Assembly (NCBI GenBank): GCA_026627065.1
Contig: JAPNUO010000002.1
Location: forward strand, 1 to 64,000
Reading direction: 5' to 3'
Source of the DNA: Bacillota bacterium
Lineage (GTDB): Bacteria; Bacillota; Sulfobacillia; Sulfobacillales; Sulfobacillaceae
Length of the DNA stretch: 64,000 nt
Each line of letters starts with the position of its first letter. Position 1 is the first letter of the stretch. The notes beneath the pieces are model-generated. The model did not search any database. It was given only the letters and a program-made list of their open reading frames with translations, and was not told where the DNA came from. The position numbers and the translations under genes were made by a program. Positions 35,182-45,081 of this stretch are shown in pieces.

Positions 35182-36414
35182 TCAGGAAACGCGCGATGGA
35201 AAGGGGCGGGCCTGCTCGCGGCCAAACCGCCACGCCAGCAGGGCTGCGACGGCCAAATCCACGGCCAGGAGGGAGAAGCCCACGCTAAAACGATGGGTGG
35301 CATCCACCAAAGCGCCAAAGAGGGGAGGAAACACCGCAGATCCGAAAAAGATGGCCGTGCCCACGCCCATCATAGCAAACCCGGAATGCTCCGGGGACAC
35401 AAGTTCGCCTGCCCAGGTCAGCGTCAAGGCATTCCATCCCACGGCGCCCATGCCAAAGAAAAACCAGATAAGAGCCAGCAGCCCATAGGGGATGTGCGGC
35501 GGAAGCCAGGCCACCAACAAGGCCATGATGGCCCCGAGGCTGCCACACCAGGCAATCACGGGCGTCCGCCGTCCGCCCAAGCGGTCGCTGATCGCTCCGG
35601 TCACCACCCGGCTCACGCCGCCGCCGAGCTGAGAGGCCGCCACGATAAGGCCCGCCGCCGCGATGCGGACGTGGTGCACGCGGCTTAAATCGCTGAGGCT
35701 AAACGCCAGCAAAAGGTATTGGCCCGCTACCAGCAAAATGCCCACGAGGGCCGGGCGCCATACGCGGCGAATCACCGGCCATCCCAATCTTTGCGAGTCG
35801 GCCCGGGGGGATGCCGGACGGGGATCCTCGGGCCGCATCGCAGCGCTGAAAAGCCAACCGGTGAGCAGCAACTCCGCCGCAAACACCCAAAAGATGACGC
35901 GCAGGCCCGCGCCGCCCGCAATCCTCGGCAAAAGGCTGGCCGCCAGGAGGGCGCCAATGGGCACGCCCGTCTGGCGAATTCCCATCACCATCCCCCGCGG
36001 ACGGTTGCGAAAAGCGGTGAACACCGCCTTGGTCCCGGACGCCGGCGCCATGGCCAGGGCAGCCCCCAGCGCATAGAGGACCACCAGCAACGGCCAAAAC
36101 CCGCGGACGGGAATCATCGCCCAAGCCAGCCAGGCCATCGCCACCGCGCCGAAGAACAGCACCTTGCGCGGACCCACGCGGTCCACCACCGTCCCCATCA
36201 ACCCCATCGAGCTCATGATGCCCAGCGACAGCGCCGTCGTTACCAGGCCCATCTGGGCCAAGGTCAGGTGATACAGGGCGGCAAAAAAGACGCTCATGAC
36301 CACGATGCCCTGCTGCACAAAGGACATCCCGGTTTGGGACAGCGTTGCCAGCGCTAAAAATAGGGGAGGTCCCACGCGGGCGGGAAATCCTTGGGGATCA
36401 AAGGTCTTTGTCAA
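35182..36414 (-). CDS. MFS transporter
   Basis: 410 aa, 12 transmembrane helices in the nitrate/oxalate-like or MFS_1 pattern. It has the loop motif DRVGPRKVLFFG and SDRLGGRRTPV in the second half. TM5 region RPRGMVMGIRQTGVPIGALL resembles CynX/OFA-type carriers. The start is TTG 36414, with GGGAGG 8 nt upstream; the 16 codons before are hydrophilic and without a site. The substrate is unknown. Confidence 0.82.
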   Translation of the reverse strand: MTKTFDPQGFPARVGPPLFLALATLSQTGMSFVQQGIVVMSVFFAALYHLTLAQMGLVTTALSLGIMSSMGLMGTVVDRVGPRKVLFFGAVAMAWLAWAMIPVRGFWPLLVVLYALGAALAMAPASGTKAVFTAFRNRPRGMVMGIRQTGVPIGALLAASLLPRIAGGAGLRVIFWVFAAELLLTGWLFSAAMRPEDPRPASPRADSQRLGWPVIRRVWRPALVGILLVAGQYLLLAFSLSDLSRVHHVRIAAAGLIVAASQLGGGVSRVVTGAISDRLGGRRTPVIAWCGSLGAIMALLVAWLPPHIPYGLLALIWFFFGMGAVGWNALTLTWAGELVSPEHSGFAMMGVGTAIFFGSAVFPPLFGALVDATHRFSVGFSLLAVDLAVAALLAWRFGREQARPFPSRVS

Positions 36415-36614
36415 CCGCCATGCCTCCCACGGGGAATTGCCGGGACAACAGTGCGCCCTCACCCAGTCTCGCGGACGACCAAGACTAGGCTTTCGCCCGC
36501 CATTGCTCTCGCCGCCTATTTTACCATGCCGATCTTGGGAGCAGGCGCTCTACGCCCGATATCGAAATTCTTTCCATATATTATCTGCCCCATCGAAGCC
36601 CCGACCCCGCTGTC

Positions 36615-38222
36615 CTAGGGCATTTCGTTCGGTTCAACGGTCTCCGCGTCATGCGTGCCGCGGAAAATCACCGTGTCCCCACTATAGTTATTGGTGAGGT
36701 AACGCGCATCGGCAAGATTAGGTGGGGAGCCACCGTCCCAGGTGGGGTCGGTGACAAACGATGCGCCGCCTACGCCGTAGACCTCCACCCACGCGTGCGT
36801 CAATCCCTCCTGGGACAACGCGCGCACGATACCAGAGGTCCACCCCGGTTGCCACGCATCGCTCACCACACCGTCAATGACATTGGACGACAGGCCCAAT
36901 GCCCGGTAAACGGCCGCCAGTACTTCCGCATAGTCTTGGCAGACCCCCAAGTGCGCTGCGTAAGTTTCGCTCGCCGTGGCGCCCACAAGCCAAGATTTGT
37001 CTTCGTACTCGGGATAGTTGTAGGCAATGTGGGTGGCAAACCAGTTGGAGATCGCCATAAGGCCGGTTTCAGGATCGGGGGCGTTGTCCCACAATATCGC
37101 GGCCGTCTTGATCGCCCCCGCAAATCGGGCGTCGTTGTAGTTCAACGCGGCTGTCGCCACCAAGGTGCCTTGAAGCGGGACGCCTTGGGCCACGGCGACC
37201 GGACTCCAGACATAAGTGGGTGACATCTTTTCCGCCGCAAGCACCCCCGCTAAACTAGTCGAATACGCCGACGGCTGAAAAAACATCGAGACGTTCCCCG
37301 CCCAGGGACTCGCGATCACCCCGCTAAAGGCACCCTTGGCGTTCACCGGCAGCACGTAGGAGACGGTCGCAGACTCACCGTGAAGCGTGTGCTCCAGAAT
37401 CACCGTCAGTGTGTGGCTCCAGTTCGGGTTAAGCCAAGTTCGGGGCACCTCCCCAGACACCGGAATCCAGCCGTCGACGGGGTCGCCAATCCAGAGCGCC
37501 GGCCAGCGCACATGGCTCGAGATGTAAAGCGCCTTAAGCGCTGCCGTGTCGGCCGGATCCCGGTGCAACTCAGCCGCACTGACGGTGGCAACACCCGCGT
37601 TGCTGGGATCAACCCGCGGAAACCGCGGAGGTCGCGGGAGCCGGGAAAACCCTACGGTCAGCACCAATGGTTCGCTGTCGACGCCGTCCCACTCGGCCCT
37701 GACCGCGTAAATGCCTGGGCGCGAGGCAGTAAACGTCACCGTCCCGCTATCGACCGTCCCCGCCGGCGCCGTCGCAGGAACGCCAAAGGATAAGCCGCTG
37801 AGGTTGGAGCCAATGGTGGCATCTGGACTGTTCACCGACCATGTGGGCTCGGTCGCACCGAGCTTCGCCAACTTGTCCGGGTGCGTCCAGATGGCTTCCA
37901 GCATCACCGGTTGTCCAGGCTGAAGGGCGCCGAGGGAACCGGTCAAAGCATACGCCTCCAGGGTCAGGGCAGCATTAGCGCCGGCCCACCAATCTGAAAC
38001 CGGGAAGGCTTGATTGGCCGGATGGCCCACAGCCAACGGAACAGGAAGAGGATGCGACGACAGTATGCCCCAGGCCCGCAGCAAATCCGGGCCTGCATTG
38101 CCGTTCCGGTGGGCAGCGCGCGTCACCGCCAGCGGTGCGTAACTCGCCGCACCTCCCCCGACTCCCCAAACGGCTAACAAACATCCGGCGAGAATGGCTC
38201 CCAGTTTCCTTGTGCGCGCCAA
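36615..38222 (-). CDS. Secreted transglutaminase-like protein
   Basis: 535 aa. The start is TTG 38222 with GGAGGG 7 nt before, followed by a clean signal peptide (RKLGAILAGCLLAVWG). A long N-terminal part follows with beta-rich, Ig-like segments (PGIYAVRAEWDGVDSEPLVL). The C-terminal transglutaminase core has the Cys-His-Asp triad: HLGVCQDYAEV (Cys about 428), LTHAWVEVYG (His about 476) and FVTDPTWD (Asp about 492). Such domains act as extracellular peptidases or cross-linkers. It is divergent from the beta-helix gene and may act on the same surface material. Confidence 0.82.
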   Translation of the reverse strand: MARTRKLGAILAGCLLAVWGVGGGAASYAPLAVTRAAHRNGNAGPDLLRAWGILSSHPLPVPLAVGHPANQAFPVSDWWAGANAALTLEAYALTGSLGALQPGQPVMLEAIWTHPDKLAKLGATEPTWSVNSPDATIGSNLSGLSFGVPATAPAGTVDSGTVTFTASRPGIYAVRAEWDGVDSEPLVLTVGFSRLPRPPRFPRVDPSNAGVATVSAAELHRDPADTAALKALYISSHVRWPALWIGDPVDGWIPVSGEVPRTWLNPNWSHTLTVILEHTLHGESATVSYVLPVNAKGAFSGVIASPWAGNVSMFFQPSAYSTSLAGVLAAEKMSPTYVWSPVAVAQGVPLQGTLVATAALNYNDARFAGAIKTAAILWDNAPDPETGLMAISNWFATHIAYNYPEYEDKSWLVGATASETYAAHLGVCQDYAEVLAAVYRALGLSSNVIDGVVSDAWQPGWTSGIVRALSQEGLTHAWVEVYGVGGASFVTDPTWDGGSPPNLADARYLTNNYSGDTVIFRGTHDAETVEPNEMP

Positions 38223-38344
38223 TGCCCAGCCCTCCATTTCAGAATGCATAGGCATTGGGTATTCGCGCAAAAGGTCCCATCTCCTCCTGGGTCGAGACAT
38301 TTTTAAGGAAGGTGCTTTGAAGACATCCACCAGTTCAAAGAACG

Positions 38345-38914
38345 ATTAACAATCGATTGTTATTTTAAGCAGGGCTCATAGTCCGGATAGGCCATCCGTA
38401 GTCCGCCTTGGGGAAGGAAATGGGTATGGGTATGGCCATGGCCTCTTGCCTGTGGCTCGGCACGTTCAGCACACTGTGGCGCCAATCGCAGTGTTCTGTG
38501 TCTCATCTAGGGCCGGCGAGAGACAAGGTTTTCACCGGCTTTGGCTACCACTGCGGACATTAGGCTTCAATGTCTCTTTGAGGGAGATTGCGCGCGCCGA
38601 TCCCCACCATAGTCACGGTTTCTCGAAGAGGAGCCACGTGAACGAAGCACGAGGCGCCCAGAATCCACGCGCCGGACCCGGAGCATTGTTCAAAATCATC
38701 GCTGCACCCGGTTCAAAACCCGCTGCAGGGCGCAATCATCCCACACTAACAGCAATCGGGCGTTAGGAGCACTGCCCTCCCTTCGCCTCATATCATCGCA
38801 CACTTCAGGAAACCGTTAGAACACTAATGGAGTCTCTCAAAGTGTCTCAATTTTGTCTCAACCTGCAAAAAATGTCATTTAAGGTTTTGGACCGCGCTTA
38901 CCCGCTTCCTATAC
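38345..38914 (+). promoter_or_regulatory. Long gene-free region with tandem GTCTC repeats and a promoter
   Basis: No gene is visible between 38345 and 38880. GTCTC occurs at 38832, 38844 and 38855, about one helical turn apart and each followed by pyrimidine or AA. They lie just upstream of a promoter: TTGGAC (38886-38891), 17 nt, TATACT (38909-38914). The repeats look like an activator or repressor site for the beta-helix gene. Confidence 0.5.
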
Positions 38915-38980
38915 TAGGGAAGACTGCTTGGACGCCACCCAAGTTAGTTACAATCTTGAATGAGAGGTTTGAGAGAATTG

Positions 38981-40306
38981 ATGACGAGTCTTCGCTTGTT
39001 CTCCACAGCGTTGGCAGCCGGCGTTTTGGCGATGGGAAGCTTAGGAGCCGGCGTATCTTTCGCCGCAAGCCGGCCAGCGCCCTCAGTGGTCTATGTGAGT
39101 ACAACCGGAAGCGCATCCGGCAACGGAAGCGCGAGTGCACCATTTATGTCGTTAAATCAGGCTGTTCATGCCGTGGCCGCGGGAGGGACGGTCCTGGTCG
39201 ATCCCGGCACCTACACCCAGTCAGTGACCATCACCCAGCCCCTCACCTTGGAAGCCAACCCCGCAGAGCCGGGTTCGGTCGTCATTGATGCGAAAGGTCA
39301 AACCAATGGCGTGCTCATTACCGCCTCAAATGTCACCGTCAAGGGGTTGACCATTGAAAACGCGCAACAGGCCGGCCTTTTGGCTGCCGGGCGCGGCGCT
39401 CTAACTCACTTGGACATTAGCAACAATACCATTAAGGCCAATGACCAAGGGATGACGCCGCAATTGAACGCCAAAGGGATTGATTATGAAGCGTTACATG
39501 TCATGGGCGTCGACGATTCGCGCATTACTGGCAACCGAGTCATAGACAACTTGGATGGCGGCATTTATCTCACCGATGAAACCGCTCCCACGTTTGGCAA
39601 TGTGGTGGCAAACAACCTCGTGGAGGGAAACCAGGTCGACTGCGGCATTACGTTGGCCTCCCACGTCGGTCATCACGGCGTGTACGATAACGCGATTGTC
39701 AATAATGAGTCGATCGGCAACACGGGGGCCGGCATTTTACTCGCCACGCCGGTGCCTTACGGCAATGTGTCACACAATGTGGTGGCCAACAACCTTGTGC
39801 GAGGCAACATGCTTGGCGGCGTCACTCTGCACACACATCCCGGGGCTCCCGGGGCTCAAGTGGCCGATAACATCATTGTGCAGAACACCATCGGCAAGAA
39901 CCTCGACATGGAAATCAATGCGAGTACTGTGGGTGTCGAGATTAATGCCGCGGGAGAAGCGCTGCAGGGCACTGTCGTAGAAGACAATACCATTACGGGC
40001 AATCACTATGCCGTCTTTGAAACGCCGTGGCTTACGCCGGGAACGGTGGTAACGAACAATAGCTATAGCTTAGACGCTTATAAAGCGCCGGACTGGGTTC
40101 CTTTTAGCTTCTTAGCCTCCATTGCCTCTTATCCCCCCGGTGCCTTAGGGTCAAACTGGATTGCCGCTCAAACCGATGTGAAGATTCTCCTGCATGCAGG
40201 CGTCAAGACCGATGCGCAATACCTGGCAGCGGTTCACGGCAAAGCCTCTGCCGCGGCGGTCATTGCCGCCCAAGCACTTTACCGCGCATACGATGTGTTC
40301 CGTTAG
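38981..40306 (+). CDS. Secreted right-handed beta-helix protein
   Basis: 441 aa. A signal peptide (SLRLFSTALAAGVLAMGSLG) is followed by YVSTTGSASGNGSASAPFMSL, the DUF1565/NosD-type start of pectate-lyase-like helices. Many parallel beta-helix coils follow (VLITASNVTVKGLTIENAQ, NVVANNLVEGN, GILLATPVPYGNVSHNVVAN). The last 90 residues are not repeat-like. It is a probable polysaccharide-binding or -cleaving surface protein; no catalytic residues could be assigned. ATG 38981 (GAGAG upstream) is preferred over ATG 38960. Confidence 0.82.
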   Translation: MTSLRLFSTALAAGVLAMGSLGAGVSFAASRPAPSVVYVSTTGSASGNGSASAPFMSLNQAVHAVAAGGTVLVDPGTYTQSVTITQPLTLEANPAEPGSVVIDAKGQTNGVLITASNVTVKGLTIENAQQAGLLAAGRGALTHLDISNNTIKANDQGMTPQLNAKGIDYEALHVMGVDDSRITGNRVIDNLDGGIYLTDETAPTFGNVVANNLVEGNQVDCGITLASHVGHHGVYDNAIVNNESIGNTGAGILLATPVPYGNVSHNVVANNLVRGNMLGGVTLHTHPGAPGAQVADNIIVQNTIGKNLDMEINASTVGVEINAAGEALQGTVVEDNTITGNHYAVFETPWLTPGTVVTNNSYSLDAYKAPDWVPFSFLASIASYPPGALGSNWIAAQTDVKILLHAGVKTDAQYLAAVHGKASAAAVIAAQALYRAYDVFR

Positions 40307-40490
40307 GGTGTAGGCGCGTAACCTGCCCACCTTACCCCCTTGAATGGTCACGCCCCCTCCCCGTTCATCCGCAATCGGTCAGGGGGTGTGGCCCCGACAA
40401 AGCTGGAAGATCCCTTTTTAAGGGCCATGGCTTCTCGCCGCGTGCGCCACGATTGCGTCAAAGACACGACTTTTCTCGAGGTGATCTCCG

Positions 40491-41867
40491 ATGTTAGAAG
40501 AAACAACATTAAGCGACATAATTCAAGGGCCCATTATTTGGCCTCATCATCCAGAATATGATCGCGCGCGTGCTGTCTGGAATCGCCATCCTGATCACCG
40601 CCCTGCCGTGATTGTTCGCGCCCAAGGAACAGCAGATGTGATCCAGGCCGTACACTTTGCTCAGCATCATGAGTTGCCGATTTCCGTCAAAAGCGGCGGG
40701 CATCATGTTTCCGGTGTCGGTGCCGGTCCTGGCGCGCTCATGATTGATTTGAGCGCGATGAGAGGGATCGTGGTTCACCCGGGAACCCAGACCGCCGTGA
40801 TTCAAGGTGGAGCGCTAGCAAAAGATGTTATCCGCGAGACTCAAGTCTTTGGTCTCGCCTTGCCGACCGGCAACATTGGGCGCGTCGGAGTCGCGGCGCT
40901 GGCTCTAGGAGGCGGGATGGGGTTTCTCCGGCGGCGTTACGGGCTCACCTGCGATCATCTCCTCGGCGCCGATTTGGTGCTCCCGGATGGACGCTATGTT
41001 CATGTCGATGAAAAGAACAACCCGGATTTGTTCTGGGCCATTCGCGGCGGCGGCGGAAATTTCGGCATTGCTGTGACCCTCTACGTCCGCTTAGTGCCTA
41101 TTGGACCGCAGGTGGCAGGCGTTCATACGATTTATCGGTTGGCCGATGCCGAACGGGTGCTGAAGGGATGCCGAACTCTTTTAGAGGCGTGCGGCGACGA
41201 ATTAACGCTCAATATTGACATGATGTGCTTCCCACCGCTTGAACACCTGCCACCATTTCTTGCCGGGCAAACGGTCGTGATGGTCAGCGGCTTGCATAGC
41301 GGTACGGACCAGGGCGCAGCTTTGACCCAGCTTCAGACATTGCGGACATTTGCTGAGCCGGTCATGGATTTGACGGGAATCGTGGAGTACACATGGCTGC
41401 ACAGCATTTTGGACCACATGCTTCCTCCCGCCCATTTCGGGTACATGGAGTCTTTATACGTTAAGGACTTCTCCGACGCTCTCATTGACGACGCAATAAC
41501 AATGATGACTCAAGCCCGCCCCGGGCAAATGGTCATGCTTTGGCCCTTGGGAGGGGCCATGGCGCGACACCGCCCAGAGGACACGGCTTTTGGAGACCGG
41601 AAGGCAGGGGTGCTCGTCCTTTGGGAGTCCGGGTGGGAAACGCCGGACCAGGCTGAGGCGGGAATCCAGTGGGTGAGGACCCATCGGCAGGCCCTAAAGC
41701 GCGAAGCCTACAACGGCGGCACCTATCTCAATGTCACCGATTTATCCCATGCCGCGACGATTATCCCTCAAACCTACGGCGCCAACTACGATCGCCTCAA
41801 AGCCATTAAACGCAAATATGATCCCATGAATCGCCTCCGGTTTAATGCCAATATCAAGCCCTGGTAA
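40491..41867 (+). CDS. FAD-linked oxidase with BBE domain
   Basis: 458 aa. The FAD_binding_4 domain holds the covalent attachment His in VKSGGHHVSGVG. The second attachment Cys of bicovalent enzymes is absent (TGNIGRVGVAALALGGG), so FAD is joined by one bond. The BBE C-terminus reads YLNVTDL ... YDRLKAIKRKYDPMNRLRFN. Members oxidise sugars, alkaloids or phenolics with O2. There is no signal peptide. It is a single gene with 184 nt of non-coding sequence before it. Confidence 0.88.
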   Translation: MLEETTLSDIIQGPIIWPHHPEYDRARAVWNRHPDHRPAVIVRAQGTADVIQAVHFAQHHELPISVKSGGHHVSGVGAGPGALMIDLSAMRGIVVHPGTQTAVIQGGALAKDVIRETQVFGLALPTGNIGRVGVAALALGGGMGFLRRRYGLTCDHLLGADLVLPDGRYVHVDEKNNPDLFWAIRGGGGNFGIAVTLYVRLVPIGPQVAGVHTIYRLADAERVLKGCRTLLEACGDELTLNIDMMCFPPLEHLPPFLAGQTVVMVSGLHSGTDQGAALTQLQTLRTFAEPVMDLTGIVEYTWLHSILDHMLPPAHFGYMESLYVKDFSDALIDDAITMMTQARPGQMVMLWPLGGAMARHRPEDTAFGDRKAGVLVLWESGWETPDQAEAGIQWVRTHRQALKREAYNGGTYLNVTDLSHAATIIPQTYGANYDRLKAIKRKYDPMNRLRFNANIKPW

Positions 41868-42819
41868 CCGCAACTCCTCATTGGGAAATGGTGTGGTTTT
41901 CGCTTGAGCATATCTTCCATAATTGAATCCTTGTCCTGATACATGCAGAAACCAAATGCCGAGGAGAGACAGAGTCCCAGCCGGACCCAGGCTGCAGAAA
42001 ATTGCGAGATAAGCTTTCACCTCCTGCGGTGTATATGCTATGGGCGACCTAATCCCTCCGCATGTCATACAAGTATTTTGACAATATCAAACCCTACGGC
42101 CGCCCTTATCAAGTGCCCATGGGGGTAAAACTTGTAGGAGTGCGCCCCGTATGTCGGTATCTCAAATTGGAGGAGTCTCTGTCCCCTCAAGGCCATACAC
42201 GGGTTCTCAGGACTGAAAATCGGATGCATGAAAGCGCTTATCCCCCCATGCTCCGGGGTGTAGTTCAGTGCTTTCAATACGTTGGGATCACGTCCGTGGT
42301 TACGCGCGTGGATAAGGTTTGGCCTTACGGGCAACAGAGATGGCACAAAAGCCTTGGTTGTCTTCTGAGCGCTGGCCATCTGGCCCGAAAGCTCGACGGA
42401 AGCAGTAACAGTACGAGTCCCGCAAAGAATCGACCTGCTTTCTGCAATCAAGCCAACTGTCCCGCAATTCGTCTCTGTCTATTGCCATCACCGTTATACC
42501 CGATTCGTCAGGTCACGGCCTACAGGATGACCGTTGTTCGCGAGGTTCAGATAGAACAACATGCGCCTGGGACGACGATGTGGTGCAAGAAGGCACGGTT
42601 AACCATCGCGCGTGAAATGAGCGTCCGCTGACATTTCGGACAAGAGATGCCAACGGACAGCACTCATTAATTCCCGTCCGACGCGCACAGAGGCCACGTC
42701 GTCCATAGCCGAAACCCGACAGGATGAATAATCTTTACAACGACCGTTTACTGTCCAGAGAGATTGTGCCTAAAATTTATGGCAGTCACCATTTGTTCGA
42801 AAAGAAAGGCGACACATCA
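41868..42819. other. Gene-poor stretch of about 950 bp
   Basis: Long open frames overlap here on both strands (about 189 codons on plus, 128 on minus), but none has a ribosome site or family resemblance. An AGGAGGTGAAAGC sequence at 42018-42030 on the minus strand has no start codon behind it. Composition is lower in GC than the neighbours. It is probably a decayed insertion. Confidence 0.45.
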
Positions 42820-43791
42820 ATGAAGCGTCCCATTTTTATTCATGCCGGGCTCCGTTCCGGATCTACCTATTTTTGGAGCAAATTTCGGGACATTCCCACG
42901 GTCATGGCCTTTTACGAGCCGTTTAGCGAAGATTTAGGCCGCGCCACCCGGCATTTCATGCTGACTCATGGCCCGGATAGCTGGTCTTCGCGCCATGCGC
43001 CCACCGCCCCCTACTATCGAGAGTATGAACCCTTGCTAGAAGACGACCGACCGGGGATTCACGGCTTTCATCCGTCGTTTAGCTACGTCAACTATTTCCT
43101 CAACACGCCAGCACTTCCAGAACAGCACGCCTACCTCGATGCACTCCTGGCCCTGGCCCGAAGTAAGGAGAAGCAACCGGTGCTGGGGTTTTGCCGCTCG
43201 CTCGGGCGCACCGCCTGGATGAGACGCCACTTCCCCGAAGCCTTTCACATCGTCATGGTCCGTAATCCGGTGGACCAATGGCTCTCCGGCTATTACTTCC
43301 ATCAATCCACGCACAACCCTTACTTTCTCATTAACCCGGTCTGGTGCCTTCGGCACCCCGGCGATCACCCCTACGCCGCCGCTATCGCTCCCACGATGGC
43401 AGAGCTCATGGATCAGCCGGCCCTGCCTCTTTCTGCCCTTTATGAAGTGTTTTTGCAGGTTTATGCGGCGGGCTTGATCACCGCCTTGCACGATGCCGAC
43501 CTCATCGTCGACATAGACCTTTTGACCGCCTCTCCCACCTACCGTAGGGCCGTGGAAGAGAGTTTGACTGAGGCGACCGGACTCGCGCTGGATTTTGCCG
43601 ACTGTCACATCGCAACATACCGGGAGGAAACCAGTGGCGTCGACTTTGTGCGCGTTACGGATCGCGTGGTCGCGTCCCTCTCCTCTTGGATCCGGGATGA
43701 GCCCCGCGCCAACAACTGGCCTCTTCGCCATCCCTGGGCCCTCCTGAGCCTTCTGGAAGTGAGCGCCCGTCGCGCACCTCGCCAGCCTTAA
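42820..43791 (+). CDS. Sulfotransferase-family protein
   Basis: 323 aa. The PAPS 5'-phosphate loop is IFIHAGLRSGSTYFWSKF, and the 3'-phosphate motif is HIVMVRNPVDQWLSGYYFH. Both fit the P-loop sulfotransferase fold. It would transfer sulfate from PAPS to a sugar, peptide or lipid acceptor in the cytoplasm. ATG 42820 has GAAAGG 10 nt upstream. It overlaps by 4 nt, tail to tail, with a glycosyltransferase gene, suggesting a joint role in a sulfated glycan, though they are on opposite strands. Confidence 0.85.
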   Translation: MKRPIFIHAGLRSGSTYFWSKFRDIPTVMAFYEPFSEDLGRATRHFMLTHGPDSWSSRHAPTAPYYREYEPLLEDDRPGIHGFHPSFSYVNYFLNTPALPEQHAYLDALLALARSKEKQPVLGFCRSLGRTAWMRRHFPEAFHIVMVRNPVDQWLSGYYFHQSTHNPYFLINPVWCLRHPGDHPYAAAIAPTMAELMDQPALPLSALYEVFLQVYAAGLITALHDADLIVDIDLLTASPTYRRAVEESLTEATGLALDFADCHIATYREETSGVDFVRVTDRVVASLSSWIRDEPRANNWPLRHPWALLSLLEVSARRAPRQP

Positions 43792-45041
43792 CCGCGGTGC
43801 GCCGGCGTAAAGGGTTCCGGGGCCACGGGAACGACCGACTCGGGTCGACGCCGGCCACCTTTCGAGAGCAGCGCCTCAAACCGTCGAAAGAATTCGGAAG
43901 CAGTCCGGTCCCAGTTGTAGCGGCGGGCATGGGAGACCGCCTTCTCCGAGAGGTCCCGCCGCAAATGTGCATCCTGGTACAGGCGTTCTAAGGCGTCATA
44001 GAGCTCGTCCAAATCCGGCAAGGCAAAGTCCACCATGCGGGCGGTGGTAAAATACCGCGCCGGCTTGACCAAAAGGCCCCCGGGACCGACCACGTCGCGG
44101 GTGGCGCTAAAGTCCTGAGCCACCACCGGCGTGCCGCAGGCCAGCGCCTCCGCATCGGTGAGCCCAAAACCTTCCGCCATCGACGTCGACAACTTGACGT
44201 CCGCCGCATTGTAAAGCCAAGTCAGGGTCCACTTGGGCGTGCCCACAAAGGTGTCCCCTGCGTGATGAATCCAAAGGTGTTCGCGCGTCAGGCCATACCG
44301 CTCCGCCAGCACGGTGAGATCGCCCCCCTCGTCCTTGGGCGCGGCGTGGATATATAAGAACGCGTCCGGATGCGCCCGGCGAAATCGGTCAAAGACGCGA
44401 AACGTATCATAATAGTTTTTGCGCACGCTGTTGCGATTGATTGCCAAGATCACGAACCGATCCTTTAGTCCTAAAAGCGCCTTGGCTTCCTCTTTGCTGG
44501 CCACCCGATGCGCTGCGCCCGCGCGCCAGACGGTGAGCGGCCGCGTCGGCGAGGCCGGAAACACGGCCTCATGCTCGACGCCATGAAGCAAGACCTCGAC
44601 CTCAAGGCTCGCCTCTTGCCGCATGACGCGCTGCCCGTGCTCCGCCATGGCCACCACCAAGTCGGCCGCGCGGGGGGCCTCCCACCAGGCGCGCGGCACG
44701 TGAATCCCATCAATGGGCACATAGAGCACCGTCGGCACGGAAAACTGCTGCTTCAGCGCCTGAAATCCGTCGGCGACGGCATAAAGGTCCAACAGCACAA
44801 AGAAGATGTCCGGCTTCACGCGGTCCAAGAGCTCTCGCAGCCGCCCGACGCCGTAGACGTCGCGGGGGCTATTGCGCGTCGCAGGATACAGCTTGAGCGG
44901 GGACGGCCAGGGGTCCCCGCGATAATTGACGGCCAGCACGTGAACATCGGCACCTGCTTGATGCCAGCGGCGCCCGAGATTTTCGGTGACGGTGCCATAG
45001 CCCGTATGGGCACCGCCATCTGACCAGATGAGAATCTTCAC
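43788..45041 (-). CDS. Glycosyltransferase, GT4-like (GT-B fold)
   Basis: 417 aa. N-terminal acceptor domain (ILIWSDGGAHTGYGTVTENL, PTVLYVPIDGIHVP), and a C-terminal donor domain with RNSVRKNYYDTFRVF and the EX7E-type motif STSMAEGFGLTDAEALACG. It transfers a sugar from a nucleotide donor. The enzyme is cytoplasmic, with no signal peptide. It lies downstream of the GLUG-repeat protein gene on the opposite side and next to the sulfotransferase, so glycan modification of surface proteins is plausible. Confidence 0.9.
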   Translation of the reverse strand: MKILIWSDGGAHTGYGTVTENLGRRWHQAGADVHVLAVNYRGDPWPSPLKLYPATRNSPRDVYGVGRLRELLDRVKPDIFFVLLDLYAVADGFQALKQQFSVPTVLYVPIDGIHVPRAWWEAPRAADLVVAMAEHGQRVMRQEASLEVEVLLHGVEHEAVFPASPTRPLTVWRAGAAHRVASKEEAKALLGLKDRFVILAINRNSVRKNYYDTFRVFDRFRRAHPDAFLYIHAAPKDEGGDLTVLAERYGLTREHLWIHHAGDTFVGTPKWTLTWLYNAADVKLSTSMAEGFGLTDAEALACGTPVVAQDFSATRDVVGPGGLLVKPARYFTTARMVDFALPDLDELYDALERLYQDAHLRRDLSEKAVSHARRYNWDRTASEFFRRFEALLSKGGRRRPESVVPVAPEPFTPAHRG

Positions 45042-45081
45042 ATTCTCATCCTTTCTTTAAGAAATCACGAACAGCGCAGGT

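Noticed and set aside
42062-42631. 189-codon plus frame and 128-codon minus frame at 42.1-42.6 kb
   Set aside because: They overlap on opposite strands, neither has a ribosome site, and I recognise no family; reported only as a gene-poor stretch.
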